From Clostridia bacterium (GTDB lineage Bacteria > Bacillota > Clostridia > Christensenellales > Aristaeellaceae): a DNA stretch of 64,000 nucleotides. Of this stretch, positions 10,470 to 20,985 are shown piece by piece. The position numbers and the translations under genes are program-made. The stretch is taken from NCBI GenBank assembly GCA_017469265.1, contig JAFUGS010000062.1, forward strand, positions 1 to 64,000, given 5' to 3'. The first letter of the stretch is position 1. Each line of letters starts with the position of its first letter. Below the pieces are notes generated by a model. The model was not told where the DNA came from, did not search any database, and worked only from the letters and a program-made list of their open reading frames with translations.

Positions 10470-11039
10470 TTATTCAGCCTTCTCGTATACCTTCGGTGAC
10501 AGGACGCCGATATCCGGCAGGTTCCGATAGGCCTGATCATAATCCAGCCCATAGCCCACCACAAACTCATCCGGAATATTAAAGCAGCTGTAATCCACAA
10601 CCAGATCCTTCACCCGGCGGCGCGCCGGTTTGTCCAGCAGTGTCACGATCCGGATGGACGCCGCGCCGCGGTGGCTCAGCATTCCCTTCAGATAATTCAG
10701 CGTCACGCCGGAATCCACAATGTCCTCCACAATGATCACATCCTTGCCCAGGATGTCATTGTCCAGGTCCTTGACCACCTTGACCACGCCGCTGGTCTTC
10801 GTGGCGCTTCCGTAGCTGGAGATGGCCATGAATTCCATGCTCACCGGCAGATCAATGGCCCGCACCAGATCCGTGAAGAAAACAGCGCCGCCCTTTAAAA
10901 TGCAGACCATTACCGGCGTCTTTCCGGCGTAATCCGCGGTGATCTTTCTTCCAAGTTCGTCCACCTTGGCCGCGATTTCTTCCCGGGTCACCAGAATTTT
11001 CGTCAGATCCTGATAAAGCGTTCCGTTGACATCAATCAT
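10470..11039 (-). CDS. hpt: hypoxanthine phosphoribosyltransferase
   Basis: A 189-aa purine salvage enzyme that converts hypoxanthine or guanine with PRPP to IMP or GMP. The PRPP-binding signature VIIVEDIVDSGVTL, the early flexible loop (SSYGSATKTSG) and the late FVVGYGLDYDQAYRNLP segment are typical. The ATG at 11039 was chosen because AAGGAG lies seven bases before it; an upstream in-frame start would extend further into tilS. The gene overlaps the tilS end by eight bases and precedes ftsH, giving the usual tilS-hpt-ftsH operon. Confidence 0.95.
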   Translation of the reverse strand: MIDVNGTLYQDLTKILVTREEIAAKVDELGRKITADYAGKTPVMVCILKGGAVFFTDLVRAIDLPVSMEFMAISSYGSATKTSGVVKVVKDLDNDILGKDVIIVEDIVDSGVTLNYLKGMLSHRGAASIRIVTLLDKPARRRVKDLVVDYSCFNIPDEFVVGYGLDYDQAYRNLPDIGVLSPKVYEKAE

Positions 11040-12072
11040 GAGACTGCTCCTTCTTTTCTTCCCGGGCATGCCGCCAGGCCTCTTTTTCATTTTCTCCGGC
11101 AGGAGCCTGGTTTTTCTTTTCCGCCAGCAGGATAAGCCTGTCCTTTCTTCTGCGGGCCCGCCAGCCCGCGGGAAGGTTCACGGTCTCACCGAAAGGCGCC
11201 TCCAGCAGCCCTTCCAGCCGGCGTGTCTGCTCATAGCTCAGCGCCCGTTCCTCCAGAGTGGGGCCGTATCTTTTCCACCACCGCCGGAGCATCCGGCTCT
11301 GAACCGCTTCCGGCTCCGCCCGCAGGCAGGCCGCCTCGATCCACCCCGGACCGCTGTGTTCCCGCAGCAGCTGCTCCGCCCGGGCATCCAGCGCGTCTCC
11401 ATCCTTCCCGATCAGCTCCGCGGCCCTGGCCAGATGGCGGGTAACCCCCGGATTCAGCTTCTCCATCTGAGGCAGCAGCTCCAGCCGCACCCGGTTGCGC
11501 AGATAATCCGGCGTCTGATTGGTCCGGTCCTCCCGCCAGGAAAGGCCTTCCGTCAGCAGCGCCTGACGCAGCTCATGGCCGGAAATATCCAGCATGGGCC
11601 GCAGCAGCGTGTATCCCGGCCGCGCTTCCCGGCCCCGCATGGCCCGCAGGCCTTCCGGCCCCGCGCCCCGCAGCAGGCGCAGCAGGAAGGTTTCCGCCTG
11701 ATCTTCCCGCTGGTGTGCCAGAATCAGGGTCGGGATTCCCTCATCCCGCAGGATCCGCTCAAAGGCAGCGTACCGGGCTTCACGGGCGGCGTTCTCATCC
11801 CGTCGTCCCTTCAGATCCAGCCTTTCCACGTGCAGGGGAACCCCCCGCTCCGCGCAGAGCGCGCGGACGAACGCCTCATCCGCGTCCGACTCCTCGCCCC
11901 GCAGGCCGTGATTGACATGCGCCGCCTCCAGGGAGAATCCCCGCTGGCCCAGCATGGGCAGCAGCATCATCAGCAGCGCCACGGAATCCGCTCCGCCGCT
12001 GAGTCCCAGCAGGCATTTTCCCTCCGGCCGGGGGTTCAGCCGCCGCCCCAGGCATTCCCATTGCTCCATCAT
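11032..12072 (-). CDS. tilS: tRNA(Ile)-lysidine synthase
   Basis: A 346-aa enzyme that attaches lysine to C34 of the AUA-reading tRNA(Ile), using ATP. The PP-loop SGGADS is at residues 25-30. HVNHGLRGEESDADE and LAHQREDQAETFLLRLLRG are family signatures. The C-terminal part is a TilS-type tRNA-binding domain that ends in a highly charged Lys/Glu-rich tail. The ATG overlaps the stop of the upstream low-complexity membrane protein by four bases, indicating translational coupling. It is essential in most bacteria. Confidence 0.95.
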   Translation of the reverse strand: MMEQWECLGRRLNPRPEGKCLLGLSGGADSVALLMMLLPMLGQRGFSLEAAHVNHGLRGEESDADEAFVRALCAERGVPLHVERLDLKGRRDENAAREARYAAFERILRDEGIPTLILAHQREDQAETFLLRLLRGAGPEGLRAMRGREARPGYTLLRPMLDISGHELRQALLTEGLSWREDRTNQTPDYLRNRVRLELLPQMEKLNPGVTRHLARAAELIGKDGDALDARAEQLLREHSGPGWIEAACLRAEPEAVQSRMLRRWWKRYGPTLEERALSYEQTRRLEGLLEAPFGETVNLPAGWRARRRKDRLILLAEKKNQAPAGENEKEAWRHAREEKKEQSHD

Positions 12073-13796
12073 CGCAGCGGCGCCGCACAGACATTGCAGG
12101 GGCTCAGATCCTTGTACTTATCGTCATTCACCTCCGCGTAGGTGAAGTGTCCCTTCATCGGCAGGTACTTGGCGTGGGTGCTCTTGCAATTCTGATCCAG
12201 GTGATACTTGGTGCCTCCGTCAGGATTGTAGTACAGCACCGTGCTTCCGCTGACCGCCGGCTCCACCGTGGGGGTGGGGGTCGCCGCCAGTTCGGGGTCC
12301 GGCGTCTCCGCGGACTCGTAGGTCTTCAGGCTCTGCGGATCCACGTACCACTGCTCATTTTCCTTCACCATCAGTACGCTGAGCCGGTACTTCACCGGAT
12401 CCTTGCCATTATTTCGGTCAATCGTGGAGGTGACGGTCACGGTGCGGGAGGTATCCTCCGACACCCCCGTCACCTTTTCCACGGTGTAATCCAGCGGCCG
12501 CCGGTTGGCCAGCAGACCGAAGAGCGCCGTTTTCGGGTTATCCACGCTGCTCTGCCAGGAAGGCGCGCAGAGGGTCAGCATCTCATCCTGCATCCCAGAG
12601 CTCCAGTAGCGGAAAAAGTTTTCCAGCCGGTCCGTCGTGGAGGTATCCTCCGCGGCCGCGGTGGGGGTGGCAGTAGGCGCTTCCAAAGCCGCCGCGCTGA
12701 TGACGCTGCCTGTCTCTGGATCCACCACCGTCCCGGCGCCAACCCCTGTGTTCACACCGCTGCCTGCCGCGGCCGCGGTCGTCTGGGTTGGGTCCGCCCC
12801 TCCCGGCTGAGTGCTCCGGCTGTTTCGCGCTCCGGAAAGCATCCCGCTGGCGCTGAGCACCGCCACGACGCATAGCGCGCCGAAGATAATCGTATAGCAC
12901 AGCCGCCGGTTTCCGGACACCAGAGGCCTGATCCAGAAAAACGCGATGCTTCCCACGGCCAGCACCAGGAAGATCCAGAGCAGCACCTGCATGCCCGGTA
13001 CGAAAAGCCCCACCGCGAACAGGGCCAGCAGCACCGCGCTCAGCAGAATCAGCATGCCGTCATTAAATATGAATGCCTGCTTCCGTACCGGCACAGGCTG
13101 CGGCACATAGCCGCCGCCGTTAAGGGGGATCTGCCGGCTGCTTTCGCCCGGATTGGGCTGGGGCTGCTGATTCCGCCCCATCTGCGCATAGGCGTTGTAT
13201 CCCTGCGGATAGCCATTGGGCTGCGGTACACCGTAACCCTGCTGTCCCTGGGCATATCCTCCCTGGCCCGCGTTCATCTGCGGATAGGTATAACCGGAGG
13301 CTGCGGCTCCCTGCTGCGGGTAGCCGTTCCAGCCCTGGGCATAGCCCGTCTGTCCCTGCGCGCCGTAAGGCGCATAGCCTCCCTGACTTCCGTAGCCCTG
13401 TCCCGCGGGATACGTGCCTGCGGGCTGGGCGCCATAGCCCTGCGCGGGCTGTTGCCCGCCCATGGCGCCATATCCGGCGCCGGTCTGCCCATAGCCTCCG
13501 GCCGTGGCGCTGTATCCGCCCTGCCCCTGCTGGGCCCAGGCATTCTGCCCGTTGGCGTACTGATTCTGCGCGTAGTAGGCATTGCCCGCTCCCTGCGCGT
13601 ATCCGGGCTGACTGCCGGGGGTATATCCCGCGTATCCGGTCCCGGCCTGCTGCGAGGGATAGCTGCCGGCCAGCGGCGTGCCGCCCGCGGTCTGCCAGGG
13701 GGAAGCGAATGGCTGTCCCTGAGGCGCCTGCGCGCCCTGGGCCGGCTGCTCCGCCCCATTCTGCGGCTGCTGGGTATTGGAACGTCCAAAAATCAT
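12069..13796 (-). CDS. membrane protein with Gly/Gln/Tyr-rich cytoplasmic region and C-terminal Cys/His motif
   Basis: A 575-aa protein of unknown function. Residues about 10-225 are extremely rich in Gly, Gln, Tyr and Ala with many GYG-type repeats, a low-complexity (prion-like) composition. About three hydrophobic helices follow (from FNDGMLILLSAVLLALF onward), then a Thr/Ala-rich linker, an extracytoplasmic domain and a C-terminal motif with spaced residues KYHLDQNC, HAKYLP and SPCNVC. This ending resembles the small Ada-like metal-binding tails found on some secreted proteins. The ATG at 13796 has an AAAGGATCC binding site; the in-frame start further upstream would cross the promoter. It is the first gene of the tilS-hpt-ftsH transcript. 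Confidence 0.75.
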   Translation of the reverse strand: MIFGRSNTQQPQNGAEQPAQGAQAPQGQPFASPWQTAGGTPLAGSYPSQQAGTGYAGYTPGSQPGYAQGAGNAYYAQNQYANGQNAWAQQGQGGYSATAGGYGQTGAGYGAMGGQQPAQGYGAQPAGTYPAGQGYGSQGGYAPYGAQGQTGYAQGWNGYPQQGAAASGYTYPQMNAGQGGYAQGQQGYGVPQPNGYPQGYNAYAQMGRNQQPQPNPGESSRQIPLNGGGYVPQPVPVRKQAFIFNDGMLILLSAVLLALFAVGLFVPGMQVLLWIFLVLAVGSIAFFWIRPLVSGNRRLCYTIIFGALCVVAVLSASGMLSGARNSRSTQPGGADPTQTTAAAAGSGVNTGVGAGTVVDPETGSVISAAALEAPTATPTAAAEDTSTTDRLENFFRYWSSGMQDEMLTLCAPSWQSSVDNPKTALFGLLANRRPLDYTVEKVTGVSEDTSRTVTVTSTIDRNNGKDPVKYRLSVLMVKENEQWYVDPQSLKTYESAETPDPELAATPTPTVEPAVSGSTVLYYNPDGGTKYHLDQNCKSTHAKYLPMKGHFTYAEVNDDKYKDLSPCNVCAAPLR

Positions 13797-13877
13797 GGCG
13801 GTGGATCCTTTCCGCCGCAAATCGCGGCTTCGTCCTCCGAAACGCTTTGCTTCATGAGCACAACTGCTCAATATAAT

Positions 13878-13906
13878 AGTTTATCATTTCTCCCAAACCT
13901 TGTAAA
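13878..13906 (-). promoter_or_regulatory. promoter of the tilS-hpt-ftsH operon
   Basis: On the minus strand TTTACA (13901-13906) and TAAACT (13878-13883) are spaced by exactly 17 bases. A small inverted repeat (GAGCA/TGCTC) lies in the leader at 13856-13869. Confidence 0.65.
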
Positions 13907-13996
13907 CCTTTTTTTCCCGTCGCGGCTCGCTTCGCCATGCTTTGGCCGCGGCGCTAAAAGCTACCTACTCTTCCGCTGCGATTCCGTTGCTCTGTC

Positions 13997-14025
13997 TTGA
14001 CAGGGCGGGCGTTTTCCTGTATTCT
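13997..14025 (+). promoter_or_regulatory. fucosidase-xylanase promoter
   Basis: TTGACA (13997-14002) and TATTCT (14020-14025) with a 17-base spacer, 36 bases upstream of the fucosidase start. The site GGGAGGAA before the ATG is a good ribosome binding site. Confidence 0.8.
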
Positions 14026-14060
14026 GCAGCCACCAGCAACTATACGGGAGGAATATCACC

Positions 14061-15518
14061 ATGGCTCAGGCTTTTGAACCCACCTTTGACTCGCTGCGAA
14101 CCTATTCCGCGCCGCAATGGTTCCGGGACGCGAAATTCGGCATCTGGAGCCACTGGGGACCTCAGAGTGTTCCCATGTTCGGGGACTGGTACGCGCGGAA
14201 CATGTATATTGAAGGAACCCCGCAATATGAGTATCATCTGCGTCACTACGGCCACCCCTCCAAATTCGGTTACAAGGATCTCTGCGCGCTATGGAAGGCG
14301 GAGCGGTTTGACCCGGAGGCGCTGGCGGACCGATATTACCATGCCGGCGCCCGGTATCTGATGACCCAGGCCACCCATCATGATCATTTTTTTAACTACG
14401 GCTCTTCCATCAACCGGATGAACAGCGTCAATGTTGGACCCGGAAAGGACATTCTGGCCCTCTGGAAGGCAGCCGCGGACAGGCGGGGCATGCCCTTCGG
14501 CATGAGCGAGCATCTTGGCGCCTCCTTCTCCTGGTGGCGGGTCAACAAGGGCTGTGACAAGCACGGCCCCTACGCGGGCGTTCCCTATGATGGCAACGAT
14601 CCCGCCTGGCAGGATTTTTATCATGCCAATCAGGAGCACGGGACGGACAATCCCACGGACTGTTCCCCCTGGTACACCCCGAATCCCGCCTTCCGGGATT
14701 ACTGGCTGCGCTGCGTGCGGGAGATGATCGACCGTTTCCAGCCCGACCTGCTTTATACGGATGGTGTCCTGCCCTTCGGGGAGCACTGGATGGACCAGCA
14801 GGGGGATCCGGATCCCGCTCAGTACCGCCACGGGCTGGAAGCCGTGGCCCATCTGTACAACACGTCCATCTCCGCGCACGGGGAAAACCGGGCTGTATAC
14901 CTGCAGAAGGACCGCCGGCCCGAAATCTACAGCGTCGGCGTCCTGGACATTGAAAAGAGCCAGCTGCCCGGCATCATGCCCGAGCCCTGGCACACGGACA
15001 CCTGCATTGGCAACTGGTTCTACGACGTCCATTCCCCCTACAAGCAGCCGGAACAGATTATCGAAATGCTGGTGGATATTATCTCCAAGAACGGCGTCAT
15101 GCTGCTGAATATCCTGCAGCGGCCGGACGGTACCATTGATGAGGACGCCATTTTTATCCTGGACCGGATCGGCGAATGGTTCGCCGTCAATCAGGAGGCG
15201 GTCTATGGCACCCGCCCCTGGCGAATCTTCGGAGAAGGGGAAACCCGGGTCCGCATCGAGGGCTTCACCGAGGAAAAGACGGACTGGACGCGGAATGATA
15301 TCCGCTTTGTGCAGAAAGATGGCCTTGTGTACGCCTTCCTCATGGGAGCGAAACCCGGGGAAAGCCTGGCCCTGCGCAGCTTCGCGGAGCAGCCGGTTTC
15401 ATCCGTGGAGCTGCTGGGTTACGGCCCGCTGGCCTTCCGCCAGGACTTTGGGCTGCTGACCCTGGCCCTGCCGGACCGGCTGCCGTCCCGCTGCGCCAAC
15501 ACCCTGAAAATACGTTGA
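14061..15518 (+). CDS. alpha-L-fucosidase (GH29)
   Basis: A 485-aa retaining glycosidase that removes alpha-linked L-fucose from glycans. WFRDAKFGIWSHWG near the N terminus, ATHHDHF and the nucleophile region FQPDLLYTDG (Asp234) match GH29, and the C-terminal about 90 residues form the usual beta-sandwich. There is no signal peptide, so it should act in the cytosol on imported fucosylated oligosaccharides. It is the first gene of a two-gene unit with a secreted GH10 xylanase 25 bases downstream. The general acid Glu cannot be assigned with certainty. Confidence 0.93.
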   Translation: MAQAFEPTFDSLRTYSAPQWFRDAKFGIWSHWGPQSVPMFGDWYARNMYIEGTPQYEYHLRHYGHPSKFGYKDLCALWKAERFDPEALADRYYHAGARYLMTQATHHDHFFNYGSSINRMNSVNVGPGKDILALWKAAADRRGMPFGMSEHLGASFSWWRVNKGCDKHGPYAGVPYDGNDPAWQDFYHANQEHGTDNPTDCSPWYTPNPAFRDYWLRCVREMIDRFQPDLLYTDGVLPFGEHWMDQQGDPDPAQYRHGLEAVAHLYNTSISAHGENRAVYLQKDRRPEIYSVGVLDIEKSQLPGIMPEPWHTDTCIGNWFYDVHSPYKQPEQIIEMLVDIISKNGVMLLNILQRPDGTIDEDAIFILDRIGEWFAVNQEAVYGTRPWRIFGEGETRVRIEGFTEEKTDWTRNDIRFVQKDGLVYAFLMGAKPGESLALRSFAEQPVSSVELLGYGPLAFRQDFGLLTLALPDRLPSRCANTLKIR

Positions 15519-15543
15519 TTTCCCATGGAGGAAGGAGGTTCCC

Positions 15544-16782
15544 ATGAAAGCATTCTTCGTCTGCCTGCTGGCCCTGTCTCTGGGCCTGTCCCTGGTTTCC
15601 GCCGGCGCGGAAGCCTCCGCCCGTGGGCCGAAAACCTATGATCCGCTCCTGAAGGAGCTGGCGGCGGAAGCCGGTTTCCGCATCGGCATTTGTCTCAGCC
15701 CGCATCAGCTGTCCGACAAAAACTACCTGGAGCTGCTGTCGACTCAGTTTAACACCACCACCTGCACCAATGAGACCAAGGCTTACTCCCTCCTGGATCA
15801 GCTGGCCAGCCAGCGCAGCGAGGACGGCATGCCCCGCATGAATTACGCCCAGGCCGATCAGATGATCTCCTGGGCGCAGGCCAACGGCGTCGGCGTCCGG
15901 GGCCATGTGCTGACCTGGGACGCCTATATGACGGACTGGTTCTTCCGGGAGGATTACGCTTCCGGGAAGCCCATTGCCTCCCGGGAGGTCATCCTCGCCC
16001 GGATGGAAAGCTACATCACCCAGGTCATCACCCACTTTGAGGAAAAGTTCCCCGGGGTCATTTACTGCTGGGATGTGGTGAATGAGGCCATGGGGGACAG
16101 CCCCTCCGAATGCCTGGACGGGGACCCCCGGCTGCTGCGCGTCACCCGGAACGGGCAGCCCAACGCCTTCTACGCGTATGTCGGGGAAGACTATGTGGAG
16201 TATTCCTTTCTCTTCGCCCGCAACGCGGTGGAGGCGCTTGGCGCGGATATCCACCTGTTCTACAATGACTACAACATGCTGTATCCCATGAAGCGGAACG
16301 CGGCAAAAGCCCTGGTGGAAAGCATCAATTCCTTTGCGATGGATGAGAATGGTCATCCCCGGAAGCTGATCGACGGCATCGGCATGCAGGGCTACATGGG
16401 TGGTTACGGTGAGCAGGCGGGCTGCCTGAGCCCGGATCTGATCACAAACACCCGGGACAGCGTCCGGGCTTTTGCCGACCTGGGCATGGAAGTCCATATC
16501 ACCGAAATGGCCCTGCGGAACTATGACGAAGCCTTCCAGGCGGAGCATGCCGCCTTCTATGGCAGCATGTTTGAAATGCTGGGCGCCATCAATCAGCAGT
16601 TGGGCAGGAATGTGCTCACCTGTGTCACCATCTGGGGCGTGAACGATGTCACCCCGAACGCCTGGAACACCTATACCTGGAAGCTGAACGGCACGCTGGG
16701 CGGCATTCTCACGGAGCAGGGGGCTATCAAGCCCTCCTTCGACGCCATGTACGACGCGCTGAAGCGGAGTGCCCAGCGCTGA
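15544..16782 (+). CDS. secreted endo-1,4-beta-xylanase (GH10)
   Basis: A 412-aa protein with a signal peptide (MKAFFVCLLALSLGLSLVSAGAEA, probable cut near 22-26) and a single GH10 TIM barrel. It hydrolyses internal beta-1,4-xylosyl bonds of xylan. The acid/base is Glu181 in WDVVNEA and the nucleophile is Glu321 in HITEMAL, where the family more often has ITELD. RGHVLTWDAYMTDWF and IWGVND are further GH10 blocks. No carbohydrate-binding module, dockerin or anchor is present, so it is probably released. It is co-transcribed with the cytosolic fucosidase; no terminator lies between them. Confidence 0.93.
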   Translation: MKAFFVCLLALSLGLSLVSAGAEASARGPKTYDPLLKELAAEAGFRIGICLSPHQLSDKNYLELLSTQFNTTTCTNETKAYSLLDQLASQRSEDGMPRMNYAQADQMISWAQANGVGVRGHVLTWDAYMTDWFFREDYASGKPIASREVILARMESYITQVITHFEEKFPGVIYCWDVVNEAMGDSPSECLDGDPRLLRVTRNGQPNAFYAYVGEDYVEYSFLFARNAVEALGADIHLFYNDYNMLYPMKRNAAKALVESINSFAMDENGHPRKLIDGIGMQGYMGGYGEQAGCLSPDLITNTRDSVRAFADLGMEVHITEMALRNYDEAFQAEHAAFYGSMFEMLGAINQQLGRNVLTCVTIWGVNDVTPNAWNTYTWKLNGTLGGILTEQGAIKPSFDAMYDALKRSAQR

Positions 16783-17721
16783 TTATTCTTCCCCGGGCTC
16801 CGGCAGGCCGAATTCCGCCGGCAGGAACCGGGGGCTCACATTCTCCCGGGTCGCGATCACAGAGGCGGCCAGCCGGGTCCCGATCTGGCAGGCCTCCTTC
16901 AGGCTCTTACCATAGGTCAGTCCGATACAGACCCCCGCGAAAAAGGCATCTCCGCAGCCGGTGGTATCCACGATATCCACTTTCACCGGCGGGACGATGC
17001 CTTTTTCTCCGTCCCGGCCGGCGTAGACCGCTCCGTCTCCGCCCATGGTCACCACCATCTGCGGAATCTCACCATCCCGGATGCGCGTGGCCAGCACCTC
17101 CGCCATCCGCGCCGGCGTCAGCGCCGCGTAATCTTCCGAAAAAAGGAGGCCCGCCTCCTGCATATTGCAGACCAGACATTCCACCCGGCGCAGCAGATCC
17201 CGGCGCTCGATGGCGATGGTCATGTTGGATACCACCGCGAAAACGGCTTTCTGATACTTCTCCGCCAGGGCCAAAGTGCGTTTGAGGATTTTCTCCTCCA
17301 TGTCCACCTCAATCGCCACGGAATCAGCCTGGGAGATGATCTCATCTCCCTGTTCCTCCAGGATCTGCGCGATGACGGTGGTATCCGGCCGCTTGGAGAT
17401 GGACGCGATCACATCCCCGCTGTTGTCAAAAACCGCCAGCCAGGTGCCTGTGCCATCCGGCGCGCAGCGGGTGTATTCGGTGTTTACCTTGTGCCGGTTC
17501 AGCTTCTCCAGCACGTCCCGCCCAATCCCGTCGTCATCCACCACGGTCACAAAGGTAGGCCGCATCTCCACATTGGCGATATCCTCCACCACGTTTCGGC
17601 TTACGCCGCCATGCACCTGAACCACCCGGCCTGCGTTCCGGCCGCCGGGGATATACTTTGTAATAGGGTATCCCTTGATGTCCACAAAAACCGTACCGAT
17701 CACCACAATGCCGTTTTTCAT
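16783..17721 (-). CDS. PfkB-family carbohydrate or nucleoside kinase
   Basis: A 312-aa ribokinase-fold kinase. The N-terminal GGVSRNVVEDIANV motif contacts the sugar. The C-terminal DTTGCGDAFFAG is the anion-hole and catalytic-base signature, with Cys where most family members have Ala. The GG(V)xRN form of the first motif resembles pseudouridine kinases, but substrate cannot be assigned from sequence; ribose, fructose or a nucleoside are all possible. The gene ends one base after the convergent xylanase. The M18 aminopeptidase gene lies 67 bases upstream on the same strand, so the two may share a transcript. Confidence 0.85.
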   Translation of the reverse strand: MKNGIVVIGTVFVDIKGYPITKYIPGGRNAGRVVQVHGGVSRNVVEDIANVEMRPTFVTVVDDDGIGRDVLEKLNRHKVNTEYTRCAPDGTGTWLAVFDNSGDVIASISKRPDTTVIAQILEEQGDEIISQADSVAIEVDMEEKILKRTLALAEKYQKAVFAVVSNMTIAIERRDLLRRVECLVCNMQEAGLLFSEDYAALTPARMAEVLATRIRDGEIPQMVVTMGGDGAVYAGRDGEKGIVPPVKVDIVDTTGCGDAFFAGVCIGLTYGKSLKEACQIGTRLAASVIATRENVSPRFLPAEFGLPEPGEE

Positions 17722-17788
17722 GCGGTCTCGCCCCCTCTGTTTCTGAGATCAGCCGTTCCGCGATCCGGGACGCGCCATTCTCCCGCGC

Positions 17789-19054
17789 TTACTCATCCCA
17801 GAAAGCGCGCATGGCCCGGATCAGGTAGTCCAGATCCTTTGTTCCCGCGGTTTCGCAGGCGGAATGCATCGCCAGCTGCGCCAGGCCGATATCCACCGTG
17901 TTCATGGATACATGCGCGTTGGAAAGGTTCCCCAGGGTGGAGCCGCCCGCCATGTCGGACCGGTTCGCGAAATGCTGCACCGGCACGCCCGCTTTTTCGC
18001 ACACAAGGGTAAACACCGCGTCGCTGACCGCGTCCGTGGTATATTTCTGGTTCGCGTTGTGCTTGATCACCACGCCCCGGTTCATGTACACCCGGTTCTG
18101 CCGGTCATACTTTTCCGGATGATTCGGATGCAGCGCGTGGGCGTTGTCCGCGGAAACCATGAAGCCGTCCGCCATGGCGGCGCGGATTTCCCCGTCCGAG
18201 GCACCCAGGGCGAAACCGACCCGCGTCAGCGTATCGTACAGAAAGGTGGAATCGGCCCCCTGCTTCGTGCGGGACCCAACCTCCTCGTTGTCAAAAACGG
18301 CGCAGACCTGGATATGCTCCCGGGCTTCGGCATCCGTCAGGGCTTTTACGCAGCCCCAGGCGCACTCCAGGTCATCGATCCGGCCGCAGGAGAAAAACGC
18401 GTCCTCCGCGCCCCAGACGCTGCCAGTCTGCCGGCTGTAAAGGAAGAGATCATGGGCCAGCACCTGCTCCGCCCCCACGCCGGCCGCTTCCGCCAGTTCC
18501 CGCATCAGGCTTCCTTCCCGTCCCGCCTCCGCGTACAGGGGCAGCAGATCCACCTGCGGGTTCCATTTGTACCCGTCGTTTACCTCCCGGTTAAAATGAA
18601 TCGGCATGCTGGGGATCAGCATGGCGTCCCGGTCCAGGTTGACAAGCCGCGTGGCAATGTCATCCCCGTCCCGGATGACCAGCCGTCCCGCGACGGACAG
18701 GGGCCGGTCCAGCCAGGTGGACAGGATCATCCCGCCGTACTTTTCCACGTTCAGGCGTAGGTAAGCGCCCTCCACGCCGTCCTCAAAGTGGGGTTTCAGC
18801 TTAAAGGCCGGCGAATCGCTGTGAGCCGCAGCGACGCGGAAGGAGGCAAAGCCCGTCCGGGGAATCGCGAAGGCAATCAGCGCGGAATCATTCCGGGACA
18901 CAAAATACCTGCCCCCGTCATCCACCAGCCAGGGATACTTTTCCTTCAGTTCCCGGAAGCCCGCCTGCCGCAGCAGGTCCTTCAGGTTTGCCACCGCGTG
19001 AAAAGCGGTGGGCGACTGCTCCACAAAGTTCAGAAAGCTGTCCAGCGTATCCAT
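17789..19054 (-). CDS. M18-family aminopeptidase
   Basis: A 421-aa zinc aminopeptidase that releases N-terminal, often acidic, residues from peptides in the cytosol. Metal and catalytic motifs are AAHSDSPAF near residue 80, FDNEEVGSRTKQGA in the middle and KHNANQKYTT toward the C terminus. SDMAGGSTLGN near the end is also conserved. The ATG at 19054 follows GGGAGGTG at good spacing; an in-frame start further upstream adds a basic segment that no homologue would have. No promoter was recognised upstream. Confidence 0.92.
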   Translation of the reverse strand: MDTLDSFLNFVEQSPTAFHAVANLKDLLRQAGFRELKEKYPWLVDDGGRYFVSRNDSALIAFAIPRTGFASFRVAAAHSDSPAFKLKPHFEDGVEGAYLRLNVEKYGGMILSTWLDRPLSVAGRLVIRDGDDIATRLVNLDRDAMLIPSMPIHFNREVNDGYKWNPQVDLLPLYAEAGREGSLMRELAEAAGVGAEQVLAHDLFLYSRQTGSVWGAEDAFFSCGRIDDLECAWGCVKALTDAEAREHIQVCAVFDNEEVGSRTKQGADSTFLYDTLTRVGFALGASDGEIRAAMADGFMVSADNAHALHPNHPEKYDRQNRVYMNRGVVIKHNANQKYTTDAVSDAVFTLVCEKAGVPVQHFANRSDMAGGSTLGNLSNAHVSMNTVDIGLAQLAMHSACETAGTKDLDYLIRAMRAFWDE

Positions 19055-19197
19055 GCCGCACCTCCCGGCCTTTCCGGCCATCCTCCATGCTGTCTCTCCA
19101 TCCGTATGCGGGCTTTTCCCGCTTTTCCGTCCGGTTGCTATTCCCGTTCCGGCATTCTGAACGCGTCCCCGTCGTAGATCCGCCGGCACGGGGACGC
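19055..19197. other. gap between the atp operon and the M18 gene with a large inverted repeat
   Basis: No gene is seen. A perfect 10-bp inverted repeat, GCGTCCCCGT (19163-19172) and ACGGGGACGC (19188-19197) with a 15-base loop, directly follows the atp terminator. It has no T-run, so it may be a 3' stabilising structure or an operator. Confidence 0.4.
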
Positions 19198-19225
19198 AAA
19201 ACAGGGAACGGAAAACCGCTCCCTG
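19198..19225 (-). terminator. atp operon terminator
   Basis: On the minus strand CAGGGAGCGG (19216-19225) pairs with CCGTTCCCTG (19202-19211), one G-T pair, loop TTTT, followed by TTTT. Confidence 0.8.
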
Positions 19226-19238
19226 AATGGTTATGAAA

Positions 19239-20899
<1,661 letters not shown>

Positions 20900-20985
20900 C
20901 TACTTTCTCCTTGTTTTTCTCCCGGACAGATTCGCCGCGTCTCATCCGTGTTCCGCCGAATCTGCCCGGCTCATGGATGGGCCGC

